Positions 44,201 through 53,270 of a stretch of 64,000 nucleotides of DNA are shown in pieces. The stretch covers positions 248,001 through 312,000 of the forward strand of contig NZ_QFLI01000001.1 in the NCBI RefSeq assembly GCF_003202155.1. The letters run 5' to 3'. The DNA is from Marinifilum breve (lineage in GTDB: Bacteria; Bacteroidota; Bacteroidia; Bacteroidales; Marinifilaceae). Under the pieces are notes generated by a model. That model saw nothing but the letters and a program-made list of their open reading frames with translations, was not told the origin of the DNA and ran no database searches. The translations under genes were made by a program, and so were the position numbers. How positions within the stretch are numbered: the stretch's first letter is position 1; the number at the start of each line of letters is the position of its first letter.

Positions 44201-45388
44201 CTGCCCCATTCCATTTCGGGCAATTCCAATACCTGCCGATCGTAAACTTGGCAAGCCTTCTTTTTCAGGTTCATCAGCTGGAATTACCCCATTCTTAAAT
44301 CGTTTACTCTTACCCAGATCCAACTCCACAATCTTTAGCTTCACCTCTTCCTGTATCTTATTGTCCACCATCTGGTTTACCTTCATGGCCACCCCATCGG
44401 TATCAATCTGAAAAGCAGTAAACTTATCGGTATTGATTTTCACAAATCCCAAATTGATATCCGAGACTTCCTTCGATTTGGCATAGAACCCTTTTTCGGT
44501 GTAGCGATAAGCTGTTAAAGGAACCGAAACTTCCGTATCTGTTGTAAAATCAATATTCTGAATGATCAAACGCATGGAATGATCTGCAGGAAAACCATTG
44601 GGGATATCCATAGAAAAATCCAACACCAAACCCAGTTTTCTCTGTATTTGCGGATAAGTACTGACCACTGCCAGGATATCATGAAACTCGAATTCAGGCT
44701 TTTTAATCTTAGCCAAAGGCTCGTAACGTGTTGGACGATCAGTCTTGTGAAAATCCCTAAACTGTGCGAAATCCATATTAGGATTGGCCTGCTGCTGGAA
44801 AGGAACAAATCCTTTCTTTCTTCTTACTTCTTCCAATCGTTTGGAAGTAGATTCATCCACATCTAAAAAATCAGATTCCTTAAACACCCTTCTCCCTGCA
44901 GCTGTAGTGTTACTTTGCGGGGGCTTTGGGGTATCTCGTTTCTTAAATTTTGAAATCTGCCCTAAACTTTTCGGATCACTCAAATCCTTAGGATCGATCA
45001 AGCGATCAGGACTTTGTACACCAAGCCTTTTATAGGTATCCAACACAAAAGTCTGTACATGTTTGATCGGATAGGAATGAATTCTGCTAGGCGTTAAATC
45101 TTCCTGCTGAAACCCATCAACCCGTATGTCTTTATGCACTAACTTCCCCCACAAATCCTCATCCAGCAGACTTGAATTCAGATCAATATCATATTCTTTT
45201 CCATTCTTTAGCCTTAGTTGAAAACTGGAATTCTTCACCTTTTCCGGCCAATTCTCCATGTCTGAAAAACTCTCTAAAGTAGTTGAACTCGCATTTTCAA
45301 GACGCAAACTTACCTGCACCGAAAATCGAAGCTTTTCTTCTTCATCAATTCGATGTGGCAAACAGGTGAATATGATTTTTTGCTTCAT
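41234..45388 (-). CDS. Giant protein of unknown function (1384 aa)
   Basis: A very large protein with no signal peptide, predicted cytosolic. The N-terminus (KIIFTCLPHRIDEEEKLRFS, then VQVSLRLEN, SFSDMENWPEKV) recalls the opening of large uncharacterised bacterial proteins that I remember in other phyla with the form VSVxVxPRL...FxDWxxWP; this is recollection, not a search. RFGKDYMLRVRTVDLAGNSV (about residues 587-606) looks like a fibronectin-III-type strand. The rest is mixed alpha/beta without catalytic motifs I know. It lies downstream of the 1553-aa gene on the same strand with a 368-bp gap holding a palindrome array, which suggests a functional pair. Confidence 0.75.
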   Translation of the reverse strand: MKQKIIFTCLPHRIDEEEKLRFSVQVSLRLENASSTTLESFSDMENWPEKVKNSSFQLRLKNGKEYDIDLNSSLLDEDLWGKLVHKDIRVDGFQQEDLTPSRIHSYPIKHVQTFVLDTYKRLGVQSPDRLIDPKDLSDPKSLGQISKFKKRDTPKPPQSNTTAAGRRVFKESDFLDVDESTSKRLEEVRRKKGFVPFQQQANPNMDFAQFRDFHKTDRPTRYEPLAKIKKPEFEFHDILAVVSTYPQIQRKLGLVLDFSMDIPNGFPADHSMRLIIQNIDFTTDTEVSVPLTAYRYTEKGFYAKSKEVSDINLGFVKINTDKFTAFQIDTDGVAMKVNQMVDNKIQEEVKLKIVELDLGKSKRFKNGVIPADEPEKEGLPSLRSAGIGIARNGMGQHLNARFVKAIQLQAKIIDPSKMDDSLQLILSDEKLYAEDLVQGYRMDVAYSTEPEKWHSLHMRKESYSYFDSGNVEEFIDDIETDEGFIQTAAAEDTENANELFVGENMIRWEGWSLSVPKPGYAINEAEDDNVDPSKQVDYVNKSKNVEVKKYQFDTTREFRLHTKTETVKGTLPRLRFGKDYMLRVRTVDLAGNSVPLDSQPEKVSEAVIRGFRYYRYDALMNPVLLLGSELKDGEALEELVVRSNYNMSTEEFQGRYGNVDSSENTEATRHFLPPRNSQLIAEQHAKFDKAFGNNPEVAKALYELISSKEVQLEKGENGKEKVYKGDQVDLIYLPDPAAAGLALFLADGFDDTHSQTFEPRLFSFFGNDELSSNNTDINLSDDEWFKAKSLRIQLVEGSTAFNWNASARVLIVSLPKGERIKLRFSTFWKEKDMEELSGMWQLLQEDNPGNITKLKELAKTGRHWMISPAREIELTHAVQQPVDAPQIEIINPDKNYDDTHAWLHTRFSVHGFSTHKVEYKARWRDRRDDPRAVEPDWVDHSDNVEEIDIQYHDKTVDKGSLPEKKDPSKQIAIQGQANQAKPQLKVSLASEFSGALKHKFGDTKHRYVDYHPEATTRYAEHFDKLIQSEGLEITRDGEWFEKVNILSSDRPKIPFVDYVIPTFEWRKTKTAMAMRQHRLGGGLRVYLKRPWFSTGEDEMLAVVLPGSDPSKISQTIAALGTPGFNNLFTHWAQDPIRPSKPGSMNYPGINDFRHNPSIDKGLVYPGKENVKVNAIAYPVEFDKERKLWYADFAINHGKMYFPFVKLALARYQPHSVRKAGRDVCLSSIVMADYIQLVPERIATLTFKKDNMNSRFTLQIEGVISNALDRNGNTGNYLDISFLDPALVQPVYGSVRDGRNEESLEDEGVRIPISGSVVKNNYFTISREFKLSRKYKDQPLQVIVQEFEGAAPARGNIKSIASAVNEENQPRLVYADVFKINAKDN

Positions 45389-45756
45389 TGTTTCCCTCTT
45401 ATAATTTATAACTCACATTGATTTATTCAAAAACCACACGTGGTTTGATGTCAAACCTTCTGTGCTTTTGGTTAAAACCACACGTGGTTTTGTGCAAAAC
45501 CTACTGTGGTTTTTGATAAAAGCAGGCGTGGTTTTCTAAAAAAGTCAAAATATGTTTATTAAATCTTTTTTTCTTTACAAGTTGAAATCCTTATATCCTT
45601 TTAAACTCGACTAATTATTAATCGATCATTACCCATTCCTAATTGACTATTATCTCTTTTCAGATATCAGGGCTAACGCCCCTATGAATATCCCAGCTTA
45701 CTTTCACCCTTCGCCTCTCTTAATTCGCATTATTAATTATTCATTGTTAATTGTTA
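45389..45756. other. 368-bp spacer between the two giant genes
   Basis: Holds the 22-bp phased array (45431-45534), a hairpin GGGC-TAAC-GCCC (45670-45681) and AT-rich ATTAACAATTG-type repeats near 45600-45750. No gene is seen. Confidence 0.6.
45431..45534. repeat. 22-bp phased array of AAACCACACGTGGTTT palindromes (5 units)
   Basis: 16-bp boxes start at 45431, 45453, 45475, 45497 and 45519, exactly 22 bp apart. They read AAACCACACGTGGTTT (twice, perfect), AAACCTTCTGTGCTTT, AAACCTACTGTGGTTT and AAAGCAGGCGTGGTTT, separated by unrelated 6-bp spacers. The spacing is two helical turns. Confidence 0.9.
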
Positions 45757-48700
45757 TCATGCGTATGCTTGACAATATTCCAACCAATCATTTTCTTCCA
45801 TAATCATCTGGAAGGTTGGATCCGCATCGGCTCCCTTCAATTCCCTGCGAGCGGTTAAAGTCACAGTTTTGCTGAAGAATAGCACTTCAATCTTCACTTT
45901 TACAATGGCTTCACCATACAGTTTTTCAACCTTTCCGTTTTGGAACATGGCAACAAAAGCCAGATAGATTTCCAATGAAAGACTAATAATTCCCAGTATC
46001 GATAAATATCCGTTAAAGCGAATGTATCCTGTTAGTATGGTTTCGGTGTGATCATCCACGATTTCCATACTGAAATAGAAACCTCCCATTACCGATACAC
46101 CACCACTTGCTACCCCAAAGTTCATGGATAAAGCAGCGCCAAACTCGAAAGCCGCTTCCATTCCAACAAAGCCTTTCACGCTGGTTTTCATTAGGAAGTA
46201 ACCTCCTCCACCAAAAGCTGAAACCGTTAACAGGAATGGTGCTTCGCGCTTACAGAAGTTGAATGAAAGGGTAAGTGGAGCGCCCGTGAATGGCAGATGA
46301 ACGCCTGCTCCCAAGGTCATGTTCGCAATGGTACAAACTCCAACCTCTACACTCGGAATGGCCAAATCGAAACCTGCTTTAACTCCTGCCGGAGAGAGTT
46401 TCATGTATGGTCCATCAGCAAATCCATTGGAAGGAATTAAATTCTGCAATTGATTGACAAAACTCAAAGGTCCAAGGAAAAGAATGGAATCATCTTCAGC
46501 CATTTCCACTTTCACATCGGCTTTCTTTCCCGAGCCTCCACCAAATTTCAGTGATTTAAAGCTTACCCTAATCAATTCTTTAATCTCCACTGCAAAATCG
46601 GTGAAGGATGCATCTACCCCAAACTGTGTTTTTTGTGAAGTATCGAAAGGTCTACTCAGTTTGCTTAGCACTTGCAAAGCCTCATTTGGTTTCTGCACAT
46701 TTACAGTTAAAAATCCTCCAAAAAGCGATTTACTTACTTCCATTTCGGGAATCCAACGGTATTCCACCACAAATGCCTTGTCGGTTTTGTAAGCATTAAA
46801 GTTTGGGATTCGAGGAATCTGACTGGTCAACTGTTGTTCCAATTCATTGACTTTCGTCTCCAATTGGTTCCTTAAGTTTTGTATTTCTTGCTCAATAGCC
46901 GCTTGAGCATCCTCAGCGGCTGTCTCCAAAATGGCTTGTTGCTCCAGGATATCTTCCTTTAGAGATTCCATTTGCTGACTGATGCCACTTAATGCTTCAG
47001 ATTGTTGATTTCCTTGATCACCAAAGTTTAAATTGCCCAATAGCAGATCGAAAATGGACACCACTCCAAACAACTTGGCTACCGGCATATCGTCCGATGA
47101 GGCAAAGAACTCCGCCGGGTCAAATTCCAGATTTTGCAATTTATCCACTGCTCCACCCAAAGGTCCTTTCAACTTCGAAAGCGAGGTGACCTGTGTATTG
47201 GGGCTCATGAAACCACCCGACTTATCTGATCCACTTGAAAAATCAGCTTTTAAATTGTCCAACACCTTGGCAAATACCTTGGCCGCATTTTCATCATCCT
47301 GCAATTGAATATTCACAGGATCAGGACTCCCTGTTAATTCCTCAATTGCCTTCACCTTAACAGAAGCAGTCTTCACCTTGGGATGAAACTTCAGTACCGT
47401 AGCTGCTTTATTTCCAAGAGACAATGCTCCGAAATCAATCAAAGAAGTCTCGAAAGTTGTATCATCTTCAATCAATGATGGAGAATAGGCCACCTTTTGC
47501 AAATTAAAATCAGCCTTGAATCGATTCATCTCAGCATTGTAAACATTCACCAATTGCTCTGATTTGGCTTCATCATAGGCAGCCGATTTTCCTATAAATA
47601 TCAAAGGCAGTTTTATCTTTTGCTCACGCCCTTCCTGATCCACCAATAACAAATCAAAGATTAAATCCGTACCACCACTTCGAATCAAGAAGTTGTAATC
47701 TCCACCCATATTCACCAAATCAACGGGGGCATCCAATTCAGGTGTTCGTGTAGCTGGCAATTCAACCGTTTGAAAAGGAAAAGGAATAAATCCATTTTGC
47801 TGATCCTGCATCTGATAATACACCACTGGCTCAAGAATAACAATGTACATTCTTTGGCGATTCACCGCAGCTCTTGTTGCCTTATCAGGTTTTCGCTCTG
47901 TAATCTTCACCAATGCCGCCGTATGTCCGAATGGAAATAGAAATCCTGCTTCAACTACCTTTACATAGTGATCTCTCCCTAAAGTAGAAAGGTGTTCCCA
48001 TTCTAAAAGTTCCAAATCTGGATGCGCATGAAAATCTGGGTAATCAAAGTTTGCATTGAAATCAATCCAAGCCCCTAAAGCAGACATCATAAACCTCTTA
48101 GCCTGAACAGCTCTTGGCGTGTACGACTTAATTGTAAAATTCGAAGTTTGATGAACGATATTGTGTCGGTCCCTTCCATCCAAAGCCGTTCTAAACGGCT
48201 TATTTCTTGGAGGTTTAGGGGTCAGTTTTTTGAATCCATCACTAGACCATAGCGCACGAATACTTCTAAAACCTTCCAATCCATCTTCATCAACTTCTCC
48301 ATTTTTAAGTCGTACCCCTAAACGCGAATGCCACAATTCCGATAACTTTCCCTTATTGGTAATTAAAGGGTTATTGAACTGCAGGTTCTGAATATTTCCC
48401 TTTGGCGTTTCCTTATGATCCTTTAGGTGAATCCTCTGATGATGAGCAAAACCAGCCAATTGATTTGGTGAAATAAATAGCCTGGTTGGTGCCTCAATAG
48501 AAGTCTCCAACAGGTTTGGTTTTCTCATTTCCAACAAATTGGCTTTCAATGCTGCATAGTTAATCTTTGCATACAGCTGCCCACTTATTTCAGCAGGTAA
48601 ATTTTTCGATAACTGGTCTTTATTATAAAGAGATCGATTACTCAATCGGTTCTTTGAATATTTCGCAATATTTAAACTCTGCCTGCTAATGGTTTTGGGT

Positions 48701-50418
48701 TTACTTGTACTTTTCTTACTAATAAAACCACCCAGTTTCTGAAACTTATTAATAACTACTTTAACTGGTTCCAATACTCTTGCTCGATAGTTTACCCTCA
48801 ACTTAAAACGAGACCAGTTTAACAGTTCATCCATAATAATTGGCATTCCTTTAAAGTTGGAAGGGACTGAATACACCAATCTACTTTTACCACTGCGAAT
48901 ATATTTTGCAGGCAATATTACATTTTCATTTCCTTCTCCTCCAGGCAATGAATTATTTTCCCAAAATGCCTGTTCCAATGTATGTTGAGGTGGAAATACA
49001 ACCACCATAGTCGCTGGCTTCTTCGCATTATTAATTTCTAAAAAGCTTTGTTGATCCTTTTTTATGTATTTGAAATTGTAAAACTCAAACTGCAGAAAGA
49101 GCATATCTTCAGGTCGAAGAATGCTCAATCTAATAATTTCCTTCTCTTTGATTTTAATCTTTCCCAATCGAGAATCAATAACTACCTTTTTCTTCGATTG
49201 CAATTTCTGATCCTGATATTCAATTTCGATGGCTGGCTTCTCTGGATACTCAACTGCTAAACTAATGGCATCAGGCAAAAGATATTTGGTAGCTGCTACA
49301 TGAGCCAATCCGTTTACAGATTCTATCCTACCATTGGTACCTTGCATTTCAAAAGCAGCTTTTTCATTTGAATTGATTAGCTGATAAGAAACTTCCGAAG
49401 AATTTGCCCAAATTCCACTATTAGCCATACTGGCAATAAAAACTAACTTTTCTGACTCCTGATTGAGCTCAATGGCAAGTTGGGAACGATAAAGTTTAAG
49501 GGCTTCTTCTAGATCCTCATTAATTTTCTTATAAAATAAAAAGCCACTTATCTTCTTAACATCCTTTTCATCAATCAATACTATAGATGAAAGCTTTCCT
49601 GAAAGCCTCTCAGATTTTAATATTTGAACCTGATGCTGTACCTCTCTACAGCTATTCAATTCTGAACCATTAATAAATTTCCAATTTGATAGAAATGGTT
49701 CTACATTTCGAGATGTGATACTCAAATTCAATTTTGGTTCAAAATTGGATTTACAATATACAAGATCTTCCACAACAGGAAAACTAAAACAAATTTGTTC
49801 AGCAGTTCCTAAAAAATCATTCAATTTGTAATTAGCGAGATCTTTTCCACGTAAAGTTATTTTCCAAAACTTATCGATGATAACATGATAATGATCTTCC
49901 AGATCTAATGAATAGCGATTATTCAATTCTATTCTTTCATCCAGATAAATTAATGAGTTGATTTCGGAATTGCCATTAATCCAATCGGCCAGATTCAAAT
50001 CTTTCGATACATTCAGTTTGGTAAAAGTGATTTTTATTCTCCAAAATAAATCATTGTAGAGAATGGCTTTAAAATCCATTGGCAAAGCAGTACCCGGATA
50101 AAAAGCATTTCGTAGAATTAAATGATAATCTTCCTGCTTCTTACGAAAATACAATTTTGGATTACCATCGAAAGAATTCAAATTGATATTCCACGAATTT
50201 CCTCCCTTTGAGTAAAACGTAATGGATTTTCCTCTTTTTCTGTATTGAATATCATTCCCAATAGCCTTTCCTAAGGCCTTTAAGGAAGGTTGAAAAGCAA
50301 GAAGCCCAAAGCCTAAACCTTTCAGAAAATTTCTTCTACTTCTTGATTTAGGTATATTATTTTCTTGACTACCTCTCGCCTTTTTTAGCTTTTTAATATC
50401 TAATAATTTTAAGCTCAT
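45757..50418 (-). CDS. Giant protein with Tat motif (1553 aa), unknown function
   Basis: A very large protein. Residues 27-33 are SRRNFLK, an exact twin-arginine motif, followed by the hydrophobic GLGFGLLAF, so Tat export is predicted. A beta-rich N-terminal half follows. A long coiled coil (about 1137-1205, SGISQQMESLKEDILEQQAIL onward) is next. The C-terminal 300 residues are glycine- and aromatic-rich with alternating hydrophobics (FGGGGYFLMKTSVKGFVGME, FGVASGGVSVMGGFYFSM, TGYIRFNGYLSILGIISLSL). I recall this C-terminal pattern from large uncharacterised proteins in other phyla. Its terminator-flanked promoter side and the adjacent 1384-aa gene suggest a two-gene unit. Confidence 0.75.
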   Translation of the reverse strand: MSLKLLDIKKLKKARGSQENNIPKSRSRRNFLKGLGFGLLAFQPSLKALGKAIGNDIQYRKRGKSITFYSKGGNSWNINLNSFDGNPKLYFRKKQEDYHLILRNAFYPGTALPMDFKAILYNDLFWRIKITFTKLNVSKDLNLADWINGNSEINSLIYLDERIELNNRYSLDLEDHYHVIIDKFWKITLRGKDLANYKLNDFLGTAEQICFSFPVVEDLVYCKSNFEPKLNLSITSRNVEPFLSNWKFINGSELNSCREVQHQVQILKSERLSGKLSSIVLIDEKDVKKISGFLFYKKINEDLEEALKLYRSQLAIELNQESEKLVFIASMANSGIWANSSEVSYQLINSNEKAAFEMQGTNGRIESVNGLAHVAATKYLLPDAISLAVEYPEKPAIEIEYQDQKLQSKKKVVIDSRLGKIKIKEKEIIRLSILRPEDMLFLQFEFYNFKYIKKDQQSFLEINNAKKPATMVVVFPPQHTLEQAFWENNSLPGGEGNENVILPAKYIRSGKSRLVYSVPSNFKGMPIIMDELLNWSRFKLRVNYRARVLEPVKVVINKFQKLGGFISKKSTSKPKTISRQSLNIAKYSKNRLSNRSLYNKDQLSKNLPAEISGQLYAKINYAALKANLLEMRKPNLLETSIEAPTRLFISPNQLAGFAHHQRIHLKDHKETPKGNIQNLQFNNPLITNKGKLSELWHSRLGVRLKNGEVDEDGLEGFRSIRALWSSDGFKKLTPKPPRNKPFRTALDGRDRHNIVHQTSNFTIKSYTPRAVQAKRFMMSALGAWIDFNANFDYPDFHAHPDLELLEWEHLSTLGRDHYVKVVEAGFLFPFGHTAALVKITERKPDKATRAAVNRQRMYIVILEPVVYYQMQDQQNGFIPFPFQTVELPATRTPELDAPVDLVNMGGDYNFLIRSGGTDLIFDLLLVDQEGREQKIKLPLIFIGKSAAYDEAKSEQLVNVYNAEMNRFKADFNLQKVAYSPSLIEDDTTFETSLIDFGALSLGNKAATVLKFHPKVKTASVKVKAIEELTGSPDPVNIQLQDDENAAKVFAKVLDNLKADFSSGSDKSGGFMSPNTQVTSLSKLKGPLGGAVDKLQNLEFDPAEFFASSDDMPVAKLFGVVSIFDLLLGNLNFGDQGNQQSEALSGISQQMESLKEDILEQQAILETAAEDAQAAIEQEIQNLRNQLETKVNELEQQLTSQIPRIPNFNAYKTDKAFVVEYRWIPEMEVSKSLFGGFLTVNVQKPNEALQVLSKLSRPFDTSQKTQFGVDASFTDFAVEIKELIRVSFKSLKFGGGSGKKADVKVEMAEDDSILFLGPLSFVNQLQNLIPSNGFADGPYMKLSPAGVKAGFDLAIPSVEVGVCTIANMTLGAGVHLPFTGAPLTLSFNFCKREAPFLLTVSAFGGGGYFLMKTSVKGFVGMEAAFEFGAALSMNFGVASGGVSVMGGFYFSMEIVDDHTETILTGYIRFNGYLSILGIISLSLEIYLAFVAMFQNGKVEKLYGEAIVKVKIEVLFFSKTVTLTARRELKGADADPTFQMIMEENDWLEYCQAYA

Positions 50419-50530
50419 ATCCCTCCAATTTATCCAATAGAATAGAAATTAAGAAAGACAGAGCTGAATGTCAAGCAGAAAGCTAATTTATTTTTATTGA
50501 GTATAAATAAATTTTGATTAAAATGTATAT

Positions 50531-50568
50531 AAAGAAAAAGCTTCACCAGATGGTGAAGCTTTTTCTTT
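50531..50568 (-). terminator. Strong terminator of the outer-membrane receptor gene
   Basis: AAAGAAAAAGCTTCACCA (50531-50548) is the exact reverse complement of 50551-50568. Read on the minus strand it follows the receptor stop and ends in a T-rich arm. It insulates the giant-gene pair from the receptor. Confidence 0.85.
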
Positions 50569-50572
50569 ATAA

Positions 50573-53008
50573 TTAAATATCATTTTCGGAATGTCGCATT
50601 CCTGACTTTTTCGGTTTAGCTCTCAATATTCTATATCGCTTACCAAAAAAGTATCTAAAACTTAATTTGGCAATTTGAGTTTCTCTGTATTTAACCTCTT
50701 TATTATAAAATTCAGGATCAGAAGTATGTATTTTAAATCTGAAAGTGTTGAATATGTCATTAGCCGTAAAAGACAAACGTCCTCTTCCTTTTAATACTTT
50801 TCTACTTAATCCTAAGTCTATATAGTAAAGGTTTTGATACTTTCCTTGTGCAACCAATATTTCCGATTGATAACGGAAACTTGCCTGAAGTTTAAACCAC
50901 TTTTTGAAGTTCATTACTGAAGTAACTTTCCCAGTAATTTCCCACATATCTCGTGTCCCAAACTTATATCCTTCTCCAGGTTTTGTTTCCTCATAAATAC
51001 CTGCTACATATCCACTCAAACTCCACCACTTATTTAGTTTGGTCGATCCTTCAAACTCTAATACTGAGAAAAATTTCGAATCAAAATTACCATATTGAAC
51101 TATGGATCTATTGGTTTCATCTTCAATGAATCGGTATTGATTGATCAAATTCTTTTGATAATTCACATATAAAGTTGTCTTGTAACTAGCCTTTTCTTTA
51201 TCGAAAGCCATCGACATTTCTATATTGTGATTGTAATAAGCTTCAATATCCTGCGCACCCAATCTTTGATTTTCCGGATCACGAAGATTTTGAAAAGGAT
51301 TTAACATTCCAGAATTTGGGCGATAAATCATCCTACTATAAGCCAATTGCCATTGCTTCTTATCCGAAAACTTATAGGACAAATGAACACTTGGAAAAAG
51401 ATCTAAATAATCATCCTTAAATTCCTTATTTGTATTAATGTCAGAATATTCAGCACGAAGACCTAATTCGTATGCAAACTTTCCTTTTGAGCCAGAATAC
51501 ATTGCATACAAACCATGAATATTTTCTTCGTAATTAAAATCATCAGCAAGTGAACCAACCTTATAATCAATTTCATTATTTCGATATAAATAACCAGTTT
51601 CAAACTTTCCTTTATCCCCAACAGGCAACACATAATCTACTTGTGCTACAGCTTCTTTCCTTGCGGTTTTATAAAAATCAGAAGACACCTTCGTCACAAC
51701 TTCACTGGCGATTATTCCCTCAATGGAAAGATCACGATAGCTGTGTTCCCAATAGTTCCCGGAATTATCTGCAGCATTATCAGTGTAAGCTAAATCTATG
51801 GAAAGAGTTTCTCCTTTCTTGGCAAATTTGTGCATAAAAGATGCATTGTATACCCACGACTGCAAATCCAAATCAACTGCACTAAGTCTATAATCAACGG
51901 TTGGCATCGCACTACTTACAATATTTGTACGAGTATAATCGTAGCGTCCGTTCCAATTTTGAAGAACATCCTGGTACTTGGTTGAAAAAGTCAATGTATT
52001 ATTATCGTTAATCAGATAATCCAAACCCAATTTTCCAATGTGGTATCGATTTCCAAAATCAACATCTGCATTTTCCAATAGAAGAGTATGGACATCTTCT
52101 TTTTTGATTTCTCTTTGCACCTTATAATCACGTCCTGCCCAATCATCTTTATAATTGTATGAGCCGAAGAAGTTCACTTTTCCTGTGCGATAATTACCGC
52201 TAAAACCACCTGACTTTTTATCCTTGGTACCTACCGTTGCTGCAACACTACCATTAAATCCTTTTACTCTGTCTTTTTTCATGATAATGTTGATGATTCC
52301 TCCTGCGCCTGTAGCATCATATCTAGCTGAAGATGTACTAATGACTTCAACTCGATCAACATCATGGGCAGACATGCTATTTAAAACTTCTGCAGGATTC
52401 ATCCCTAAAAGACCACTAATTTTTCCATCAATTAAAATCTTAACATCAGAACTTCCTCTAAATTGGATTGCTCCTTCAGCATCAACACTTAATCTAGGGA
52501 GTGTATTTAAAACTTCATTTATGGTTCCTCCATCAGCAACTGGAGATTTGGAAACATTATAGACCGTTTTACCAAGTTCTACCTTTGAAAATTCTCTATT
52601 TCCTTCAACTTTAACCTCTGAAATTGTTTTTGTATCAATCCCAAGTTTTACAGGATTAGTTAGTATCTTTCTTTCTCCATTCTTAATATCAAACTGATTA
52701 CTATTATAAGTAGTATATCCCATATACTCAACCTTAAAGTAATAAGATCCTGCACTTAACTGTTCAAGTAAAAAATCACCTTTCTTATTGGTAATTGTTC
52801 CTTTTACAAGTTTTGAATTGTTGGTGGTGTAAATAGAAATCGTAGCAAATTCTAATGGCTTGTTTGATTGGTTTGCAACGATTTGCCCTTTTAAAGAAGA
52901 ACTCCCTTTTTCAACTGATTGGTTAATTGAAAAAGCCACATGAGAAGTAAAAATGCATATCAGAATAATAATCAACGCACTTTTTACGTAAGTAAATTTT
53001 AGGTTCAT
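50573..53008 (-). CDS. TonB-dependent-receptor-like outer membrane beta-barrel protein
   Basis: An 811-aa outer-membrane protein. Signal peptide residues 1-28 (ALIIILICIFTSHVAFS) are followed by a carboxypeptidase-regulatory-like domain (about 38-125, LKGQIVANQSNKPLEFATISIY), a plug (about 145-245, HDVDRVEVISTSSARYDATGAGG) and a 14-plus-strand barrel of the OMP_b-brl_3 type ending KLSFRYFFGKRY. A basic tail (RILRAKPKKSGMRH) follows. It shares its architecture with 13536-15917. The cargo is unknown, and no SusD gene is adjacent. A promoter-like TATATTTG lies 37 bp upstream and a strong terminator lies after it, so it is a single unit. Confidence 0.85.
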   Translation of the reverse strand: MNLKFTYVKSALIIILICIFTSHVAFSINQSVEKGSSSLKGQIVANQSNKPLEFATISIYTTNNSKLVKGTITNKKGDFLLEQLSAGSYYFKVEYMGYTTYNSNQFDIKNGERKILTNPVKLGIDTKTISEVKVEGNREFSKVELGKTVYNVSKSPVADGGTINEVLNTLPRLSVDAEGAIQFRGSSDVKILIDGKISGLLGMNPAEVLNSMSAHDVDRVEVISTSSARYDATGAGGIINIIMKKDRVKGFNGSVAATVGTKDKKSGGFSGNYRTGKVNFFGSYNYKDDWAGRDYKVQREIKKEDVHTLLLENADVDFGNRYHIGKLGLDYLINDNNTLTFSTKYQDVLQNWNGRYDYTRTNIVSSAMPTVDYRLSAVDLDLQSWVYNASFMHKFAKKGETLSIDLAYTDNAADNSGNYWEHSYRDLSIEGIIASEVVTKVSSDFYKTARKEAVAQVDYVLPVGDKGKFETGYLYRNNEIDYKVGSLADDFNYEENIHGLYAMYSGSKGKFAYELGLRAEYSDINTNKEFKDDYLDLFPSVHLSYKFSDKKQWQLAYSRMIYRPNSGMLNPFQNLRDPENQRLGAQDIEAYYNHNIEMSMAFDKEKASYKTTLYVNYQKNLINQYRFIEDETNRSIVQYGNFDSKFFSVLEFEGSTKLNKWWSLSGYVAGIYEETKPGEGYKFGTRDMWEITGKVTSVMNFKKWFKLQASFRYQSEILVAQGKYQNLYYIDLGLSRKVLKGRGRLSFTANDIFNTFRFKIHTSDPEFYNKEVKYRETQIAKLSFRYFFGKRYRILRAKPKKSGMRHSENDI

Positions 53009-53044
53009 TGTAGTTATAGATTAGTTAACTGTAGTTGGGCAACA

Positions 53045-53052
53045 CAAATATA
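53045..53052 (-). promoter_or_regulatory. Candidate -7 element (TATATTTG) of the receptor gene
   Basis: The minus strand reads TATATTTG 37 bp upstream of the receptor ATG. No -33 TTG is evident. Confidence 0.45.
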
Positions 53053-53216
53053 TATGATTATGTTGAAAAAGAAAATACTATCTTAAAAATATTTTGGATA
53101 TTTATAATAAAAATAAACACTCTTATCTATTATTTGAATCACTCCACTTAAGTTTTAAAAATCACACACTCCTTAATTATCACTTATTGTTAGTGTTAAT
53201 ATGCTGATATATGCAT

Positions 53217-53247
53217 AAAAAAACGCTACTACAATCATGCAATAGCG
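53217..53247 (-). terminator. Terminator of the LiaF-kinase-LytTR operon
   Basis: On the minus strand CGCTA and TAGCG (53243-53247 and 53224-53228) enclose a 14-nt loop and are followed by seven Ts, 24 bp after the regulator stop. Confidence 0.65.
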
Positions 53248-53270
53248 AATTTATCAATGTTCAAATCAGA

